A DNA stretch of 64,000 bases from Paraburkholderia franconis (GTDB taxonomy: Bacteria > Pseudomonadota > Gammaproteobacteria > Burkholderiales > Burkholderiaceae). Positions 55,035 through 64,000 of the stretch are shown here, in pieces (position 1 is the stretch's first letter; the number at the start of each line of letters is the position of its first letter). A model generated the notes under the pieces. The model worked only from the letters and a program-made list of their open reading frames with translations, ran no database searches and had not been told where the DNA came from. Where the stretch lies: NCBI RefSeq assembly GCF_009362735.1, contig NZ_WHNP01000028.1, positions 52,455-116,454 on the forward strand. Reading direction: 5' to 3'. A program made the position numbers and the translations under genes.

Positions 55035-56504
55035 TCAAAACACGGGCTGATATGGGCCCAGTTCGACCTGGATGGACTTGATGCGCGTGTAGTGCTCGAG
55101 TGTCGTGATGCCGTTCTCGCGGCCCACGCCCGATTGCTTGTAGCCGCCCACGGGCATTTCGGCGGGCGACTCGCCCCATGTGTTGATCCAGCAGATGCCT
55201 GCTTCGAGCCGATGAATCACGCGATGCGCGCGCGACAGGTTCTCGGTGACGACGCCCGCCGCAAGACCGTAGATCGTGTCGTTCGCGCGCGCGATCACGT
55301 CGTCCTCGTCGGCGAAACTCAGAATGCTCATCACAGGGCCGAAGATTTCTTCTCGCACGATCTTCATGCCGTCGTGGCAGTTCGAGAACACGGTCGGCTG
55401 CACGTACTGGCCGCGCGCGTAGTCGCCGTCCGTGATGCGCGCGCCGCCCAGAACGAGCCGCGCGCCTTCCTGCTTGCCGCTCTCGATGTAGCCGAGCACC
55501 TTGTCCAGTTGCGCGGCGCTCGCGAGCGGCCCGAAATTCGTCGACGGGTCCGACGGCTTGCCGATGCGAATGCGCTTCACGCGCTCGATCACTCGCTCTT
55601 CGAATGCCTGTTGCACCGATCGATGCACGAATACGCGCGTGCCGTTCGTGCACACCTGTCCCGCGCTGAAGAAGTTGGCCGTCACGGCGATATCGGCGGC
55701 GCGGTCGAGGTCGGCATCGTCGAAGACGATCAGCGGCGACTTGCCGCCGAGTTCCATCGTTACTTCCTTCAGCGACGAAGCGCCTGCCATCGACATCACT
55801 TTCTTGCCCGTCTCGACGCCGCCCGTGAACGAGATCTTTGCGATGCCCGGATGCGCGGCCAGCATTGCGCCGACGCGTCCGTCGCCCTGCACGACGTTGA
55901 ATACGCCGGCCGGCACGCCCGCTTCCAGATAGATTTCCGCGAGCTTCGACGCGGAGAGCGGCGTGACCTCGCTCGGCTTGAAGATCATTGCGTTTCCGGC
56001 CGCGAGCGCCGGCGCGGACTTCCAGCACGCGATCTGGATCGGATAGTTCCATGCGCCGATGCCCGCGGTGACGCCGAGCGGTTCGCGCCGCGTATAGACG
56101 AACGATTCGGCGCGCAGCGGAATCTGCTGGCCTTCGATGGCTGTGGCGAGGCCCGCGTAGTACTCGATTACGTCAGCGCCCGTGACAATATCGACGGCGC
56201 GTGTTTCGGCGATCGGCTTGCCCGTGTCGCGCATTTCGAGTTCGGCGAGTTCGTCGTTGCGCTCGCGCAGCAGTTCCACCGCGCGGCGCAGGATGCGCGA
56301 GCGCTGCATCGCCGTCATCGCGGCCCACGCGCGCTGGCCTTCGCGCGCGGTTTGCACGGCGCGCTCGATGTCGGCCTCGCTTGCTTGCTGGACGGTTGCG
56401 AGTGTTTCGCCCGTGGCGGGATCGAATGTGTCGAAGGTGACGCCGCTCGTGGCGTCGACATATTCGCCGCCGATATAGAGACGTTGCAGGCCATAGACGG
56501 GCAT
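55035..56504 (-). CDS. betB: Betaine aldehyde dehydrogenase
   Basis: 489 residues, ALDH family. The catalytic Glu segment is MELGGKSPLIVFDDADL and the nucleophile is in FFSAGQVCTNGTRVFVH. It uses NAD(P)+ to convert betaine aldehyde to glycine betaine. It sits between betI and betA, with 49 bases from betI. Confidence 0.97.
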   Translation of the reverse strand: MPVYGLQRLYIGGEYVDATSGVTFDTFDPATGETLATVQQASEADIERAVQTAREGQRAWAAMTAMQRSRILRRAVELLRERNDELAELEMRDTGKPIAETRAVDIVTGADVIEYYAGLATAIEGQQIPLRAESFVYTRREPLGVTAGIGAWNYPIQIACWKSAPALAAGNAMIFKPSEVTPLSASKLAEIYLEAGVPAGVFNVVQGDGRVGAMLAAHPGIAKISFTGGVETGKKVMSMAGASSLKEVTMELGGKSPLIVFDDADLDRAADIAVTANFFSAGQVCTNGTRVFVHRSVQQAFEERVIERVKRIRIGKPSDPSTNFGPLASAAQLDKVLGYIESGKQEGARLVLGGARITDGDYARGQYVQPTVFSNCHDGMKIVREEIFGPVMSILSFADEDDVIARANDTIYGLAAGVVTENLSRAHRVIHRLEAGICWINTWGESPAEMPVGGYKQSGVGRENGITTLEHYTRIKSIQVELGPYQPVF

Positions 56505-56553
56505 CTGGGTTTCTCCTTGAAATGCGGGTGTTCGTGGCGCAGCGCTGTGAGCT

Positions 56554-57144
56554 TTATGAGCCGTTGCGCGCGAGCAGCAGGTCGATGTAGTCGTTGGCGA
56601 GACGCAGCGCGGCTTTCGTGTCGAACGGATCGCCCGACAACGCTCCGCGCAGCCACAGCCCGTCGATCATCGCCGCGAGGCCGCTGGCAGCGCGTCGCGC
56701 GGACGCGCGCGGCAGCTCCTTCGCGAACTCCGCGCACAGGTTCGAATAGAGGCGGCGCGTGTTGACGCGCTGCAAGCGGCGCAGCGCGGGCTCGTGCATG
56801 CTCTCGGTCCAGAACGCGAGCCACGTCTTCATCACGGGGCCGCTCACCTGCGATACGTCGAAATTTGCCGCGACGATCGCGCGCAAACGCGCACGCGGCT
56901 GTGGCTTCGCGGCGATGCGGCGGCGCGTCGTAGCGGCCCACAGATCGCGCAGAATGTGGCGCATCGTGGCTTCGAGCAGGCCGTCCTTGTCGCCGAAATA
57001 GTGGCTCACGATACCTGTCGAAATGTTTGCGCGCTGCGCGACGGATGCGAGCGTCGTACCCGACAGACCGGCCTGGTCGATCGTGAGCAGCGTGGCGTCG
57101 ATCAACTGCGCGCGACGCACTTCGCGCATTCCGACTTTGGGCAT
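56554..57144 (-). CDS. betI: TetR-family repressor of choline oxidation
   Basis: 196 residues. MPKVGMREVRRAQLIDATLLTIDQAGLSGTTLASVAQRANISTGIVSHYF is the conserved BetI helix-turn-helix, with a C-terminal choline-binding domain (VSGPVMKTWLAFWTESMHEPAL). It represses bet genes until choline is present. It is first in betIBA. A perfect palindrome lies 47 bases upstream. Confidence 0.95.
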   Translation of the reverse strand: MPKVGMREVRRAQLIDATLLTIDQAGLSGTTLASVAQRANISTGIVSHYFGDKDGLLEATMRHILRDLWAATTRRRIAAKPQPRARLRAIVAANFDVSQVSGPVMKTWLAFWTESMHEPALRRLQRVNTRRLYSNLCAEFAKELPRASARRAASGLAAMIDGLWLRGALSGDPFDTKAALRLANDYIDLLLARNGS

Positions 57145-57190
57145 GGTGTCTCGCGATGCTTGCCGAAAGTCGTCACTCTAGTCTTTTTTT

Positions 57191-57204
57191 ATTGAACGTT
57201 CAAT
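57191..57204. promoter_or_regulatory. BetI operator candidate
   Basis: Perfect 14-base palindrome ATTGAACGTTCAAT in the betI-fdhA divergent interval, with the symmetry of known BetI sites. Confidence 0.8.
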
Positions 57205-57340
57205 CAACAAAAACGGGGCAATCTGGCTTTGTCGGTTTGAGGAAAACGCGTGTCGCGTTTTGAACATTGGTGGACGGGGCAAAGGGACTAACCTCGAATC
57301 AGCGCCATTTGCGCATTCAGACCAACGTGGAGACGAGACG

Positions 57341-58540
57341 ATGAGCAACAATCGCGGTGTCGTATATCTGGGCCAGGGCAAGGTGGAAGTACGGCCGATC
57401 GATTACCCGAAGATGGTCGATCCGCGCGGACGCGCGATCGGTCACGGCGTGATCCTCAAGGTGGTATCGACGAATATTTGCGGCTCCGATCAGCACATGG
57501 TGCGCGGCCGTACGACAGCCGAAATAGGCCTTGTTTTAGGGCACGAAATCACGGGCGAAGTAATCGAAGTGGGCCGCGATGTCGAAACGCTGAAGATCGG
57601 CGATCTCGTTTCCGTGCCGTTCAACGTCGCGTGTGGCCGCTGTCAGACCTGCAAGGAACAGCATACGGGCGTGTGCCTGAACGTGAACCCGTCGCGTGCC
57701 GGCGGCGCGTATGGCTACGTCGATATGGGCGGCTGGATCGGCGGGCAGGCCGAATACGTGATGGTGCCGTATGCGGACTTCAATCTGCTGAAGTTTCCCG
57801 ATCGCGATCGCGCGATGGAAAAGATCCGCGACCTCACGTGTCTCTCGGACATTCTGCCGACGGGCTATCACGGCGCCGTGATGGCGGGCGTGAAGCCAGG
57901 CTCGACGGTGTACGTCGCGGGCGCGGGCCCTGTCGGCATGGCGGCGGCTGCATCGGCGCGCATCCTGGGGGCGGCGTGCACGATCGTCGGCGACATGAAC
58001 GAAGAGCGGCTCGCTCATGCGCGCGCCGTCGGCTTCGAAACGGTCAATCTGTCGAAGGACGCGACGCTCGGCGAGCAGATCGCGCAGATTCTCGGCAAGC
58101 CCGAAGTGGATTGCGCCGTGGATTGCGTGGGCTTCGAGGCGCACGGCCACGGCACCAGCGGCTCGCGCGAAGAGGCGCCCGCAACGGTCCTCAACTCGCT
58201 GATGGATATCACGAAGCCGGCGGGCGCGATCGGCATTCCGGGTCTGTACGTCACGGACGATCCGGGCGCCGTCGATACCGCCGCTCGCAAGGGCAGCCTG
58301 AGCATCCGCTTTGGCCTCGGCTGGGCGAAGTCGCATTCGTTCCACACGGGACAGACGCCCGTGATGAAGTACAACCGCAACCTGATGCAGGCGATTCTGT
58401 GGGACCGTCTCCCCATCGCGGACATCGTCAACGTGACGGTGGTGTCGCTGGACGAGGCGCCCGAGGGTTATCGCAAGTTCGATGGCGGCGCGCCGCGCAA
58501 GTTCGTCATCGATCCGCATGGTTTGCTGAAGGCCGCTTAG
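57341..58540 (+). CDS. fdhA: Glutathione-independent formaldehyde dehydrogenase
   Basis: 399 residues, zinc-dependent dehydrogenase. The start MSNNRGVVYLGQGKVEVR, catalytic ICGSDQHMVRGRT, GHEITGEVIEVG, structural zinc CGRCQTCKEQHTGVC and the long VDCVGFEAHGHG segment define the class. It oxidises formaldehyde with NAD+, removing the one-carbon by-product of betaine and sarcosine demethylation. It is divergent from betIBA and ends at a strong terminator. Confidence 0.96.
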   Translation: MSNNRGVVYLGQGKVEVRPIDYPKMVDPRGRAIGHGVILKVVSTNICGSDQHMVRGRTTAEIGLVLGHEITGEVIEVGRDVETLKIGDLVSVPFNVACGRCQTCKEQHTGVCLNVNPSRAGGAYGYVDMGGWIGGQAEYVMVPYADFNLLKFPDRDRAMEKIRDLTCLSDILPTGYHGAVMAGVKPGSTVYVAGAGPVGMAAAASARILGAACTIVGDMNEERLAHARAVGFETVNLSKDATLGEQIAQILGKPEVDCAVDCVGFEAHGHGTSGSREEAPATVLNSLMDITKPAGAIGIPGLYVTDDPGAVDTAARKGSLSIRFGLGWAKSHSFHTGQTPVMKYNRNLMQAILWDRLPIADIVNVTVVSLDEAPEGYRKFDGGAPRKFVIDPHGLLKAA

Positions 58541-58607
58541 TGCAGGCGCGTTCGCCTGCAACGAGCGGGTAGCAGATCGAAGTCTCCTCTGTCCCGTTTT
58601 GGACGAT

Positions 58608-58645
58608 GCTGCGTTTTCCTTTTACAGGGAACGCAGCTTTTTTTT
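58608..58645 (+). terminator. Rho-independent terminator of fdhA
   Basis: GCTGCGTT / AACGCAGC arms flanking a short mismatch and loop, followed by eight Ts. Confidence 0.85.
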
Positions 58646-58683
58646 GCTTTGCGCGCGCGGACTCCAATTGAATTCACTTGAAG

Positions 58684-59217
58684 TCAAAAATCATGTCGAA
58701 TGGAAAACGTCGCGCCTCTCTCGTGTGAGTGATTGAGGTTCAAAAGCGGATTGGCTCTGAAGCTCCATTCGTCGCTGTCGGTCGATGAACCTGAAGAGCC
58801 GTTTTGAGGATCGGGAGTGAGTCCATAGTCAGGCGAACCCGGTGTCTGGCCCGTCTGAAGGCCATCGAGCCTGGACAGGCGCTGTCCAAAGCGGAAGCGC
58901 TCGAAATCCGGCGCGATGCTGTACTGGTTATAGAGCCCGTAAGCCGCAGTTCCCATATGCAATGGGCTTGCGACGACGTATCGATGCAGACGCCGTTGCG
59001 GCGCATAAGCCGTCGACGGAATCTGCGGATACGAATAAAAAAGAATCGATGTGGATTCTCTTTCGGGCAATAAACGGGCGTGATCAGTGGCGACGGCTTT
59101 GGCGAATAACGCGCCGCTGACCAGGAGAAGCAACGCGCCCGCAATCCAGTTGCGGGGATTGCGGCGCGTCGCGGAGAGAACCCAATAAACAACGGAAATG
59201 ATCACACCGCGGATCAT
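58684..59217 (-). CDS. Hypothetical membrane-anchored protein
   Basis: 177 residues. One hydrophobic segment (about 24-43, NWIAGALLLLVSGALFAKAV) followed by an extended, Tyr/Pro/Ser-rich exported-looking region (YSYPQIPSTAYAPQRRLHRY, then SPDYGLTPDPQNGSSGSS) and a C-terminal SFRANPLLNLNHSHERGATFSIRHDF. I recognise no family. It starts 88 bases from the ribonucleotide reductase stop on the same strand and could be co-transcribed. Confidence 0.6.
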   Translation of the reverse strand: MIRGVIISVVYWVLSATRRNPRNWIAGALLLLVSGALFAKAVATDHARLLPERESTSILFYSYPQIPSTAYAPQRRLHRYVVASPLHMGTAAYGLYNQYSIAPDFERFRFGQRLSRLDGLQTGQTPGSPDYGLTPDPQNGSSGSSTDSDEWSFRANPLLNLNHSHERGATFSIRHDF

Positions 59218-59305
59218 CCTGGCTCGGCAGAAGCTTTGCCTGTCAAAACATTGATACTACATTTTAGTTCTTTCGATGCCTTTTCGGTTCTCCGGTTCTT
59301 TTCGG

Positions 59306-61849
59306 CTAGCCGCACGCGCCGATTTCACCGCACGCCGTGCAGAAGTCGCAACCGTCCTTGCGGATCACCGCGTTTGCCCCGCAATTGCCGCACTTGCGTC
59401 CGTGCATCGTGTGCAGTGCCTGAACGCCGCGCTCTTCCGCTGATCCTTCTTCAATGGACGAGAGCGTGTTGTCGGCGCTCGACGCATTCGGATTCGACTG
59501 ACCGCTCGGCAAGCGTGCGAGCAGACGCGACGGCACCTGATTGCCCTCCACATCGAGAAAGCCGCGCCGGTGCAGGATCTGCTGTAGTGCATACGCAAGC
59601 GCCGCGACTTCCGAATCGTGCCAGCGCGGCGAGCGATGACCGTCGAGCCGTTGCACTTCGCCGAGCCGCACCTGGCCGCGATCCCATGAAACCTTGCGCA
59701 AGTCCTGCAGATTGCGCGCGACAAAGCCCCCGCGGGCCGCGAGCGAAAGTGAACGCATCGTCGCCGTGATCCATTGCTGCGACTCGTCGCGTTGGCCGGC
59801 GGGAATGAAGAACTCGATGGGCCGTTCGATCGTCACTTCCTCGCCGCCCACGCGCCCCGTCACCTCGATGAACGACACGGCCAGATACAGCGACTTCTTG
59901 CCGGCTGCCGTCAGGTACTCAACCTTCTCGATGATCGCGGGCAGCTCGCCCTTGGGCCGATGATCGATGGCGATGCGCAGCGGGTCCAGATCGATTTCGG
60001 CGAGCGCGTCGGAGGGCGTGGCCGCGGGCTCCGGCGTCACGCTCAGCACCGCGCCCAGCGTCTCGTTCGGGCGATACGTCGCGAGGCCCTTGAGTCCGCT
60101 TTTCCATGCGTCGAAATAGAGGGTTTCGAATGCATCGAACGGATAATCGGCGGGCACGTTGACCGTCTTCGAAATCGACGTGTCGATGAACGGCTGCACG
60201 GCGGCCATCATGTCCAGGTGGTCGCGCGCCGACATTTCCAGCGCACTGACGAAATACTCGGGCAGACTGCCGACGTCGCCGCCCAGCTCGCGATAGAGAC
60301 GGTACGCGTGATCTTCGACTGCGAACTGCTCGCGGCTGCCGTCCGCCATCACCTTCATGCGCGTGTACGTCCACGAGAACGCGGGCTCGATGCCGTTCGA
60401 CGCGTTGTCCGCGAACGCGAGACTGACGGTGCCCGTCGGCGCGATGGAGAGCAGGTGGCTGTTGCGAATGCCGTGCTTGCGGATCGAATCCTTGACGTCG
60501 TCGGGCAGGCGCGATGCGAAGGTGCCTTCTTCCAGATAGTGCTTCGCGTTGAAGAGCGGAAACGCGCCGCGCTCGCGCGCGAGTTCGACGGATGCGCGAT
60601 ACGCTTCGTCGCGCATCAGGCGCGCGATGCGCACCGCGAAGTCGCGCCCTTCCTGCGAGTTGTAGCGCAAGCCCATCATCACGAGCGTGTCGCCCAGGCC
60701 CGTAAAGCCCACACCGATACGCCGCTTCGCACGCGACTCGTCGTATTGCTGCGTCAGCGGCCACAGCGTCACGTCGAGCACGTCGTCGAGAAAGCGCACG
60801 TGGGTGCGCGTGCGCTCTGCAAGCGCGTCCCAGTCGAACGACGGCTTGCCGCCATGCCGCTGCGCGAACGGATCGATCACGAAGCGCGTGAGATTGAGCG
60901 GCCCGAGATTGCAGCAGCCATAAGGCGGCAGCGGCTGCTCGCCGCAAGGATTGGTCGCGCGGATCGTTTCGACGGCGCGCAGATTGTTGTCCTCGTTCAT
61001 CCGCGAGATGAAGACGATGCCGGGCTCCGCGATGTCGTAGGTCGACCGCATGATGCGGTCGAAGATTTCTTTCGCGCGCCGTTCGCTGTAGACCCACATG
61101 CCGTCTTCGCGCTGATGCACATCGTTGGCCGCGCGCATCGCGGGCGACGGTTCGGCGCGATGCACGAGCTGCCACATCTCGTCGTTTTCGACGGCGCGCA
61201 TGAACTCGTCGCTGACGGCGACGGACACGTTGAAGTTGTTCCAGCGGCCCTTCGAATGCTTCGCTTCGATGAATTCGAGCAGATCGGGATGCGTGCAGTC
61301 GAGCACGGCCATTTGCGCGCCGCGCCGCGAGCCCGCGCTTTCGACGGTGCGGCACGACGCATCGAACACGTCGATATAGCTGCACGGACCGGACGCCGAC
61401 GAGCTGGTCGTCTTCACGCGCGCGCCGTGCGGCCGGATCGCCGAAAAGTTGTAGCCGACGCCGCCGCCGCGCCGCATCGTTTCGGCTGCCTGCAGCAACG
61501 CGACGTAGATGCCCGGCAGACCCTGATCGTCGGCGCCCTGAATGCTGTCGCCCACAGGCTGCACGAAGCAGTTGATCAGCGTCGCCGCGATGCCCGTGCC
61601 CGCCGCGCTCATGATGCGGCCCGCGCCGAGTGCGCCGTTCTTCAGGTTCTCCGCAAAGCGGGCCTCGATGACGGGACGCAACGCCTCAGGCTCGGCCATC
61701 GCGACGCCGCGCGCGACGCGCTCGTACACGTCGTCGGCCATGCGTTCGTCGCCCTTTGCGTATTTTTCGAGCAGCACGTCGAGCGAGAATTGCTGCGGCG
61801 CGATGGAGGTGGAATCGAGCGGAGTGAGTTCGTTGTCGGTGTCAGCCAT
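59306..61849 (-). CDS. nrdJ: Adenosylcobalamin-dependent (class II) ribonucleotide reductase
   Basis: 847 residues from the ATG at 61849. RETMRRGGGVGYNFSAI-type, NPCGEQPLPPYGCCNLG active-site and SHLLSIAPTGTVSLAF segments are the class II core. A C-terminal extension has CGNCGANAVIRKDGC and FCTACGEIGACG, a zinc ribbon and the redox cysteine pair. It reduces ribonucleoside di/triphosphates using coenzyme B12 without oxygen. No cobalamin riboswitch was seen upstream by eye. It sits between the fdhA end and gbdR, an unusual place. Confidence 0.92.
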   Translation of the reverse strand: MADTDNELTPLDSTSIAPQQFSLDVLLEKYAKGDERMADDVYERVARGVAMAEPEALRPVIEARFAENLKNGALGAGRIMSAAGTGIAATLINCFVQPVGDSIQGADDQGLPGIYVALLQAAETMRRGGGVGYNFSAIRPHGARVKTTSSSASGPCSYIDVFDASCRTVESAGSRRGAQMAVLDCTHPDLLEFIEAKHSKGRWNNFNVSVAVSDEFMRAVENDEMWQLVHRAEPSPAMRAANDVHQREDGMWVYSERRAKEIFDRIMRSTYDIAEPGIVFISRMNEDNNLRAVETIRATNPCGEQPLPPYGCCNLGPLNLTRFVIDPFAQRHGGKPSFDWDALAERTRTHVRFLDDVLDVTLWPLTQQYDESRAKRRIGVGFTGLGDTLVMMGLRYNSQEGRDFAVRIARLMRDEAYRASVELARERGAFPLFNAKHYLEEGTFASRLPDDVKDSIRKHGIRNSHLLSIAPTGTVSLAFADNASNGIEPAFSWTYTRMKVMADGSREQFAVEDHAYRLYRELGGDVGSLPEYFVSALEMSARDHLDMMAAVQPFIDTSISKTVNVPADYPFDAFETLYFDAWKSGLKGLATYRPNETLGAVLSVTPEPAATPSDALAEIDLDPLRIAIDHRPKGELPAIIEKVEYLTAAGKKSLYLAVSFIEVTGRVGGEEVTIERPIEFFIPAGQRDESQQWITATMRSLSLAARGGFVARNLQDLRKVSWDRGQVRLGEVQRLDGHRSPRWHDSEVAALAYALQQILHRRGFLDVEGNQVPSRLLARLPSGQSNPNASSADNTLSSIEEGSAEERGVQALHTMHGRKCGNCGANAVIRKDGCDFCTACGEIGACG

Positions 61850-62025
61850 GAGCAGCCTCGAAGGGCGGCGCTCCAGCGATACGCGCGAACTGCGCGACGC
61901 CGCGCCGCGTTGAGCCTCACCATAGCGCAGCGAACGGGATGCTGCAAACGGCACGAGGCGCGAGCAGGTGCTATGCCTGCCCGAGAGCAAAGACCCGCTG
62001 GATTGATTGCGGCGAAAGCACGCGC

Positions 62026-63042
62026 TCAGGCGTGCGCGGGAAGGGTCGCGAGGCCGTCCATCACCGGATGCGCGAGCGGTGCAACCTGCTTGCGGCGCTC
62101 GCGCGTGGGCGCGGTGCCGAACGCGTCGCGATAGCTCTTGCTGAAATGGCATGCGGACTGGAAGCCACATGCCATCGTGATGTGCATGATCGACATGTCG
62201 GTCTGCAGCAGCAGTTCGCGCGCGCGGCGCAGACGCAAGGTCAGATAGTAGTGCGTCGGCGTCATGCCGAGATGCTCGCGGAAGAGCCGTTGCAATTGCC
62301 GTTGCGACATGTTCGCGAGCCGCGCGAGTTCTTCGCGCGACAGCGGCTCTTCGATGTTGTTCTCCATCAGCGCGATGACTTCGAACAGCGACTTGTTCGC
62401 CGAGCCGAGCCGCGCGACGAGCGGCATGCGTTGTTGAGCGCTGTTGTCGCGCACGTGCTCGACGATGAACTGCTCGGCGATCTGCGTGACGCGCGGGGTG
62501 CCGACACGCGCGGCGATCAGGTTCAGCATCATGTCGAGCGGCGCGACGCCGCCCGTGCACGTGACGCGGTCGCGATCGATCACGAACAGTTCTTTGAGGA
62601 AGCGCGTGTCGGGGAACTCTTCCTTGAGCGCCGACATGTTCTCCCAGTGAATCGCGCACGCATAGCCCGCGAGCAGGCCCGACTTCGCGAGCGCATACGT
62701 GCCCGTGCACAGGCTGCCCAGCGCGATGCCTGCGCGCGCGAAGCGGCGCAGCGTCGACAGATGTTCGGGTGTGGTTTCGCGCTGCACGTCGATGCCGCCG
62801 CAGACGAACACGATGTCGGGCGTGCCGACGCATTCGGCGGGGCCTGTATCGACTGAAAGACCGTTGCTTGCCGTGACCGGGCCGCCGTTCGGGCTGATGA
62901 TCGACCACCGGTAGAGCGACTGTCCGCTCAGATAGTTGGCCATGCGCAACACTTCGATCGCATTCGTGAAGGCGATCATCGTGAAGTTCGGCAGCGGCAT
63001 GAACGCGAAGTGCGATAACGACGCGGTTCTATCAGGCGACAT
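62026..63042 (-). CDS. gbdR: GbdR-type AraC/GATase1 activator of glycine betaine catabolism
   Basis: 338 residues. The GATase1-like domain begins HFAFMPLPNFTMIAFTNAIEVLRMANYLSG, characteristic of GbdR, with GSLCTGTYALAKSG. Two helix-turn-helix motifs follow (LSREELARLANMSQRQLQRLFREH and MHITMACGFQSACHFSKSYRDAFG). In Pseudomonas GbdR responds to betaine or dimethylglycine and activates gbcAB, dgcAB, sox and fdhA. It is divergent from glyA. It is distinct from the second AraC-GATase1 protein near the sox operon. Confidence 0.92.
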   Translation of the reverse strand: MSPDRTASLSHFAFMPLPNFTMIAFTNAIEVLRMANYLSGQSLYRWSIISPNGGPVTASNGLSVDTGPAECVGTPDIVFVCGGIDVQRETTPEHLSTLRRFARAGIALGSLCTGTYALAKSGLLAGYACAIHWENMSALKEEFPDTRFLKELFVIDRDRVTCTGGVAPLDMMLNLIAARVGTPRVTQIAEQFIVEHVRDNSAQQRMPLVARLGSANKSLFEVIALMENNIEEPLSREELARLANMSQRQLQRLFREHLGMTPTHYYLTLRLRRARELLLQTDMSIMHITMACGFQSACHFSKSYRDAFGTAPTRERRKQVAPLAHPVMDGLATLPAHA

Positions 63043-63588
63043 GATTCGGGCGTTCCTTCAGCTCGATGTTTTATTGCAGCCGGGTGGGGAATTCGGCCTT
63101 CTTATTCTGAGAGCGAGGGCAACAAGCATGCCATACGGCTAAACCCTGGCTACGACCCAGGTTTTGGCAATGCTTTGCCCAAGCCGCACTGCCGCTGTGC
63201 ATTCTCCGCACTGCGGGCGGGCTTCTCGCGCTCGCTAGCGGTGCCATTCGTGTTCTTTGGCGCCGATAAAACGCTGCATTGCACCATTCAACCGGCGCCT
63301 TTAAAGAACATCAGCGCAACGTCAGCGCCGCTTTAACTCCACTTCAATCCGACGAATTGGCTGGACCAATTAGCACGGTCGATCACTTGTCCAAAACGGA
63401 CCTGTATGGCGGAAAAGGTAAAGAACGCGTCTGAAATCATAAATTGACGAATCGGGCGAAAGACAAGAATAGAGCCGTCGGTGGAGGTGGTGCAAAGCCA
63501 GTCCAGTCAAGGGATAGCGCGGAATTGGACAGCCGGCCTCGCACAACTCTTTTCGCTTTCAGCTATCAACGGACTTCTAACGGACGCC
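63043..63588. promoter_or_regulatory. Divergent gbdR/glyA control region
   Basis: 546 bases, expected to hold both promoters and GbdR sites. It is more AT-rich near 63300-63470 and contains TGG/CCA-rich words (around 63356-63405), but I could not define a site by eye. Frames here are shadows. Confidence 0.45.
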
Positions 63589-64000
63589 ATGTCGAACGCC
63601 AACCCTTTCTTCTCGCAGCCCTTGGCCCATCGCGATGCGTCGGTCCAGAACACCATCCTGAAAGAACTCGAACGCCAGCAATCACAGGTCGAGCTGATCG
63701 CGTCGGAAAACATTGTGTCGCGCGCGGTGCTCGAAGCGCAAGGCTCGGTGTTGACGAACAAGTACGCGGAAGGTTATCCGGGCAAGCGCTACTACGGCGG
63801 TTGCGAGTTCGTCGATGAAGTGGAAGCACTCGCGATCGACAGGATCAAGACGCTCTTCAACGCAGGCTTTGCCAACGTGCAGCCGCATTCGGGCGCACAG
63901 GCGAACGGCTCCGTGATGCTCGCGCTCGCGAAGCCCGGCGATACGATCCTCGGCATGTCGCTCGATGCGGGCGGCCACCTCACGCACGGCGCGAAGCCCG
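63589..64000 (+). CDS. glyA: Serine hydroxymethyltransferase, N-terminal part (cut by right edge)
   Basis: The first 137 residues are present and the frame is open at the edge. MSNANPFFSQPLAHRDASVQ then ELIASENIVSRAVLEAQGSVLTNKYAEGYPGKRYYGGCEFVDEVE are highly conserved GlyA sequences around the cofactor and substrate sites; GGHLTHGAKP follows. It interconverts glycine and serine with 5,10-methylene-THF. Its place beside gbdR matches the betaine-catabolic glyA copy rather than the housekeeping one. Confidence 0.95.
   Translation, partial: MSNANPFFSQPLAHRDASVQNTILKELERQQSQVELIASENIVSRAVLEAQGSVLTNKYAEGYPGKRYYGGCEFVDEVEALAIDRIKTLFNAGFANVQPHSGAQANGSVMLALAKPGDTILGMSLDAGGHLTHGAKP

Noticed and set aside
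59774..62134. 786-codon plus-strand frame opposite the ribonucleotide reductase
   Set aside because: Shadow frame with His/Arg-rich composition. The reductase on the minus strand has complete active-site motifs.

Overview
The window is about 64 kb of high-GC, densely coded DNA. Gene content, codon use and intergenic repeats point to the Burkholderiaceae, most likely Paraburkholderia, Caballeronia or Burkholderia. The support is the betIBA / fdhA / gbdR / glyA / soxBDAG / sdaA set, paired AraC-GATase1 regulators, a VpsR-like enhancer-binding-protein relative and hairpin repeats of a type I associate with Paraburkholderia. No rRNA, tRNA, CRISPR array, transposase or phage gene was found.

Layout. 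1-8.7 kb: a urea transporter cut by the left edge, a glycolipid-binding-like protein, a GNAT acetyltransferase, a thioesterase-like protein, a TAXI-TRAP solute-binding protein, a zinc-ribbon/TM protein, and a DHA2 efflux pump divergent from a TetR regulator. 9.3-18.1 kb: a lone receiver protein, Zur, two GSTs, a NERD-helicase, a phosphoribosyltransferase-HAD fusion, and a signalling locus made of a cysteine-free sulfite-oxidase-fold protein, an overlapping hybrid histidine kinase and a convergent BetR-HTH/receiver protein. 18.6-25.6 kb: a DAO-type FAD oxidoreductase, a 0.7-kb inverted repeat, a GntR regulator, a probable trans-3-hydroxy-L-proline pathway (dehydratase plus OCD-family reductase) whose two genes are separated by 29 tandem 12-bp units, then zwf. 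25.7-26.9 kb: a lower-GC Hcp / Tlde1-like effector / membrane immunity-candidate trio of type VI secretion.

27.2-36.0 kb is the sarcosine module: an AraC-GATase1 regulator divergent from sdaA-soxBDAG-folB and a small gene. 36.1-51.4 kb is mixed accessory and housekeeping DNA: a LysR regulator, an alcohol dehydrogenase, an AraC regulator, two VOC proteins, a double-PAS diguanylate cyclase, a pyruvyl transferase-like protein, an alpha/beta hydrolase, DUF1697, a D-2-hydroxyacid dehydrogenase, OsmC, a degenerate enhancer-binding protein and a metallophosphoesterase. 51.7-64 kb is the choline end: an MFS carrier, betIBA with a perfect BetI-type palindrome, fdhA, a class II ribonucleotide reductase, gbdR, and glyA cut by the right edge.

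How the genes fit together. BetA/BetB turn choline into glycine betaine. SoxBDAG oxidises sarcosine to glycine, passing the one-carbon unit to tetrahydrofolate or releasing formaldehyde. FdhA removes formaldehyde, GlyA makes serine, SdaA makes pyruvate, and FolB could support the folate demand. The two demethylation steps between betaine and sarcosine are not in this window and may lie beyond glyA. Points that most merit checking are the in-frame LKAR/LNAE repeat upstream of the OCD-family reductase, the cofactor-less molybdopterin-fold protein tied to a hybrid kinase, the orphan Hcp-effector-immunity trio, and the regulator lacking both the sigma-54 loop and the Walker B glutamate.
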